Assembly (NCBI GenBank): GCA_027297005.1
Contig: JAPUIN010000300.1
Coordinates: forward strand, 1-8,120
DNA: 8,120 bases
Source of the DNA: Acidobacteriota bacterium
GTDB lineage: Bacteria > Acidobacteriota > Polarisedimenticolia > Gp22-AA2
Direction: 5' to 3'
Position numbers and translations under genes: made by a program. This document shows positions 6,769 to 8,120 of this stretch, one piece after another. How positions within the stretch are numbered: position 1 is the stretch's first letter; the number at the start of each line of letters is the position of its first letter. The notes under the pieces were generated by a model, which saw only the letters and a program-made list of their open reading frames with translations, did not search any database and was not told the DNA's origin.

Positions 6769-7676
6769 GTTCCCACCGCATCGAGATGCCCGAGCCGATC
6801 GACACCGACTGTCCTCAGGTAATCCTCCTGGTCCTGGGGCCCGTAAACGTAGCGCTCTAGGTAGCGCTGATAGAGCGCTCCGTTCCCGCGGCGCCTCTCC
6901 TCCCCGGCCTCGCAGTATTCCCGATAATGCTCCAGGTCGGGCACGTACCGTCCGCTCGTTCCGCCCGGATGGGCGCCGCCCGGCACGACCGTCACGAACG
7001 CGCCGCGGATGATCGTGCGGTGGGACGATGCGACGACCTCCTCGTTCGTGACCAGGCGCTCGACCGATGCGATGACGGGTCCGCGGCAGGCCAGTGCCAG
7101 GGCGCGCTCCGAGAAGCTTCTCCCGAGATAGGCCTCGCGTGCGGTCAGCACGTTGCCGAACGAATCCGCCTCGGCGGCGTGCAGGAAGACGATCTCGGGA
7201 CGGATCGGGGGGACCGCGAGATACGACACGCCGTCCTCGACGACCTCGCGGATCTCCGGGTTCAGCTCGGGGATCGACGTCGCCACGCCGCCGCGCCAGA
7301 GGATGTGCGGCATGTTCCAGGCCGCCGCTTTTAACGCCAGGTGCCAGAGGCACTCATCGCATTCCCACACCTCGATCTCGCCGCGCTCCGCGGCACGGCG
7401 GAACGCTGGCGCGATCGGAAGAACCCGCTCGAACACCACACCGGCCGTGACCACCCGACGCACGCAGCCGGCCCCGATCAGGAGATCGGTCTCCAGACCG
7501 GAGGTCGGACCCGACACGATCGTCAGGTCGCACACCCGGCGACGAATGATCTCCCGGACCATCGCCATGGGAGGGTTCTGGTAGGAGAAACCGGAGAGAC
7601 CGACCACCATCCCGTCGCGGACCATCCCGGCGGCCTCGGCGGGGCTGAGGAGGCGTTCGTGGCGGGAGGCGCTCAC
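6765..7676 (-). CDS. CoA-transferase-fold subunit A (GctA/IpdA-like)
   Basis: This 303-residue protein is an alpha subunit of the family I CoA-transferase fold. Features in order are GMVVGLSGFSYQNPPMAMVRE, LLIGAGCVRRVV, EVWECDECLWHLALKAAAW (103-120), RPEIVFLHAAEADSFGNVL, VIASVERLVTNEEVV (201-215) and VVPGGAHPGG. Asp107-Glu108 align with the DE of the IpdA segment that, as I recall, contains the Glu essential for COCHEA-CoA ring hydrolysis (reported as Glu105 in M. tuberculosis). The GTG start lies 4 nt after the stop of the DUF35 gene, with a distant AGGGG 10 nt upstream. It overlaps subunit B by 4 nt. It is paralogous to the A domain of the fused gene downstream, whose residues 187-202 have lost the stretch equivalent to 197-215 here. 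The substrate is unknown. Confidence 0.87.
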   Translation of the reverse strand: MSASRHERLLSPAEAAGMVRDGMVVGLSGFSYQNPPMAMVREIIRRRVCDLTIVSGPTSGLETDLLIGAGCVRRVVTAGVVFERVLPIAPAFRRAAERGEIEVWECDECLWHLALKAAAWNMPHILWRGGVATSIPELNPEIREVVEDGVSYLAVPPIRPEIVFLHAAEADSFGNVLTAREAYLGRSFSERALALACRGPVIASVERLVTNEEVVASSHRTIIRGAFVTVVPGGAHPGGTSGRYVPDLEHYREYCEAGEERRRGNGALYQRYLERYVYGPQDQEDYLRTVGVDRLGHLDAVGT

Positions 7677-7680
7677 GGCA

Positions 7681-8091
7681 TCAGGTCCCCTGCCGCGTCG
7701 GCCTCAGTAAGGGGCGGAATTTGTAGCCGTAGACGATCGCCCCGTGCTCCGAGGCATCACGGACCTTGCGCGTGACCATCTCGACCGGCATGCCGATCGT
7801 CAGTTCGACCCCGTCCGTGTCGGTCAATTGTGCCGTGACCATCGGGCCTTCCTCGAGAAGAACCATCCCGGCATCGTAAGGACCCACCGAAGAGAACCCG
7901 CGCGGCGGCTGCGTAATGCGGGTGAACGAGTAAAGAGTGCCGCGCCCGGAGAAAGTCGTCGGCTCGAGGCCTCCGCGGCAGTCGGGACAGATCGAGCGCG
8001 GCGGGAAGAGACGACGATCACAGGTGCCGCACCGGCTCCCCTCAAGCCGGTACAGCGCGCCACGCATGCGGTGGTAACGCGGAAGCTCCAT
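7681..8091 (-). CDS. DUF35 zinc-ribbon/OB-fold protein, probable thiolase partner
   Basis: This 136-residue protein has the standard two-part DUF35 architecture. An N-terminal rubredoxin-like zinc ribbon has C21-x2-C24 and C35-x2-C38 around a PPR segment. A C-terminal OB-fold follows, with GRGTLYSFTRI (about 49-59), YDAGMVLLEEGPMVTAQLT and GMPVEMV. Such proteins bind acyl-CoA and act as small partners of SCP2/thiolase-like proteins or hydratases, as in benzylsuccinate (BbsA) and cholesterol side-chain (ChsH2) degradation. The ATG at 8091 lies 1 nt after a stop codon that would end an upstream gene, which fits a thiolase gene just outside the window. AAGG at 7 nt serves as a modest ribosome site. 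The next gene begins 4 nt after its stop, so it belongs to the same operon. Confidence 0.9.
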   Translation of the reverse strand: MELPRYHRMRGALYRLEGSRCGTCDRRLFPPRSICPDCRGGLEPTTFSGRGTLYSFTRITQPPRGFSSVGPYDAGMVLLEEGPMVTAQLTDTDGVELTIGMPVEMVTRKVRDASEHGAIVYGYKFRPLLRPTRQGT

Positions 8092-8092
8092 C

Positions 8093-8120
8093 TCAGTACC
8101 TTTCCCGGCGGGATCGTCCA
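8093..8120 (-). CDS. Possible C-terminal tail of an upstream gene (cut by window edge)
   Basis: One minus-strand frame reads GRSRRERY and stops at TGA 8093-8095, 1 nt before the DUF35 ATG. The tight spacing matches the rest of the operon. DUF35 genes are commonly preceded or followed by a thiolase gene, but eight residues are too few to identify the family. Confidence 0.3.

Noticed and set aside
6769..7353. Upstream extension of the subunit B frame
   Set aside because: It shadows subunit A. The GTGA overlap at 6765-6768 marks the real start.
5971..7676. Plain glutaconate CoA-transferase (GctAB) assignment
   Set aside because: The fold matches, but the catalytic Glu loop is absent and there are no other glutamate-fermentation genes nearby, so the symbol is not justified.

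Overview
The window is a GC-rich bacterial chromosome segment with G/C-ending codons, GTG and TTG starts, and tightly packed genes. The lineage cannot be fixed from the sequence. The style suits an uncultivated soil-type bacterium (for example Acidobacteria, Rokubacteria/Methylomirabilota or a deltaproteobacterial relative), but that is a guess. I see no mobile elements, RNA genes or CRISPR arrays.

Left part (1-1024): the N-terminal part of purM (AIR synthase, purine biosynthesis) runs leftward out of the window. It is headed by a candidate promoter with perfect TTGACA and TATAAT hexamers. A second TTGACA about 55 bp away faces the other way, toward the next gene, so the gap is a divergent promoter region.

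Middle part (1025-3283, + strand): a two-component pair. The first gene is a membrane-anchored PAS/HisKA_3 histidine kinase whose reading frame breaks near 2250, inside the ATPase domain. After a 154-nt leader comes an intact NarL/FixJ-type response regulator.

Right part (3313-8120, - strand): a catabolic operon read right to left. In order it holds the possible tail of an upstream gene, a DUF35 zinc-ribbon/OB-fold protein, a split pair of CoA-transferase-fold subunits (A then B, overlapping by 4 nt), a single-chain A-B fusion of the same fold, and a zinc-dependent alcohol dehydrogenase. Gaps are -4 to 25 nt. DUF35 proteins usually partner thiolase-like proteins. The split A/B pair resembles IpdAB, the steroid-ring-opening hydrolase, more than a canonical glutaconate CoA-transferase. 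The working picture is a CoA-thioester degradation pathway: alcohol oxidation, C-C or ring cleavage, then thiolysis. The substrate is unknown.

The most notable points are these. Both B modules lack the catalytic Glu of class I CoA-transferases; the fusion has Cys334 there and the split B has an IpdB-like shortened loop. A 57-nt A/T-free G-run tract replaces a normally conserved stretch of the fusion's A domain. The sensor kinase carries a frameshift.
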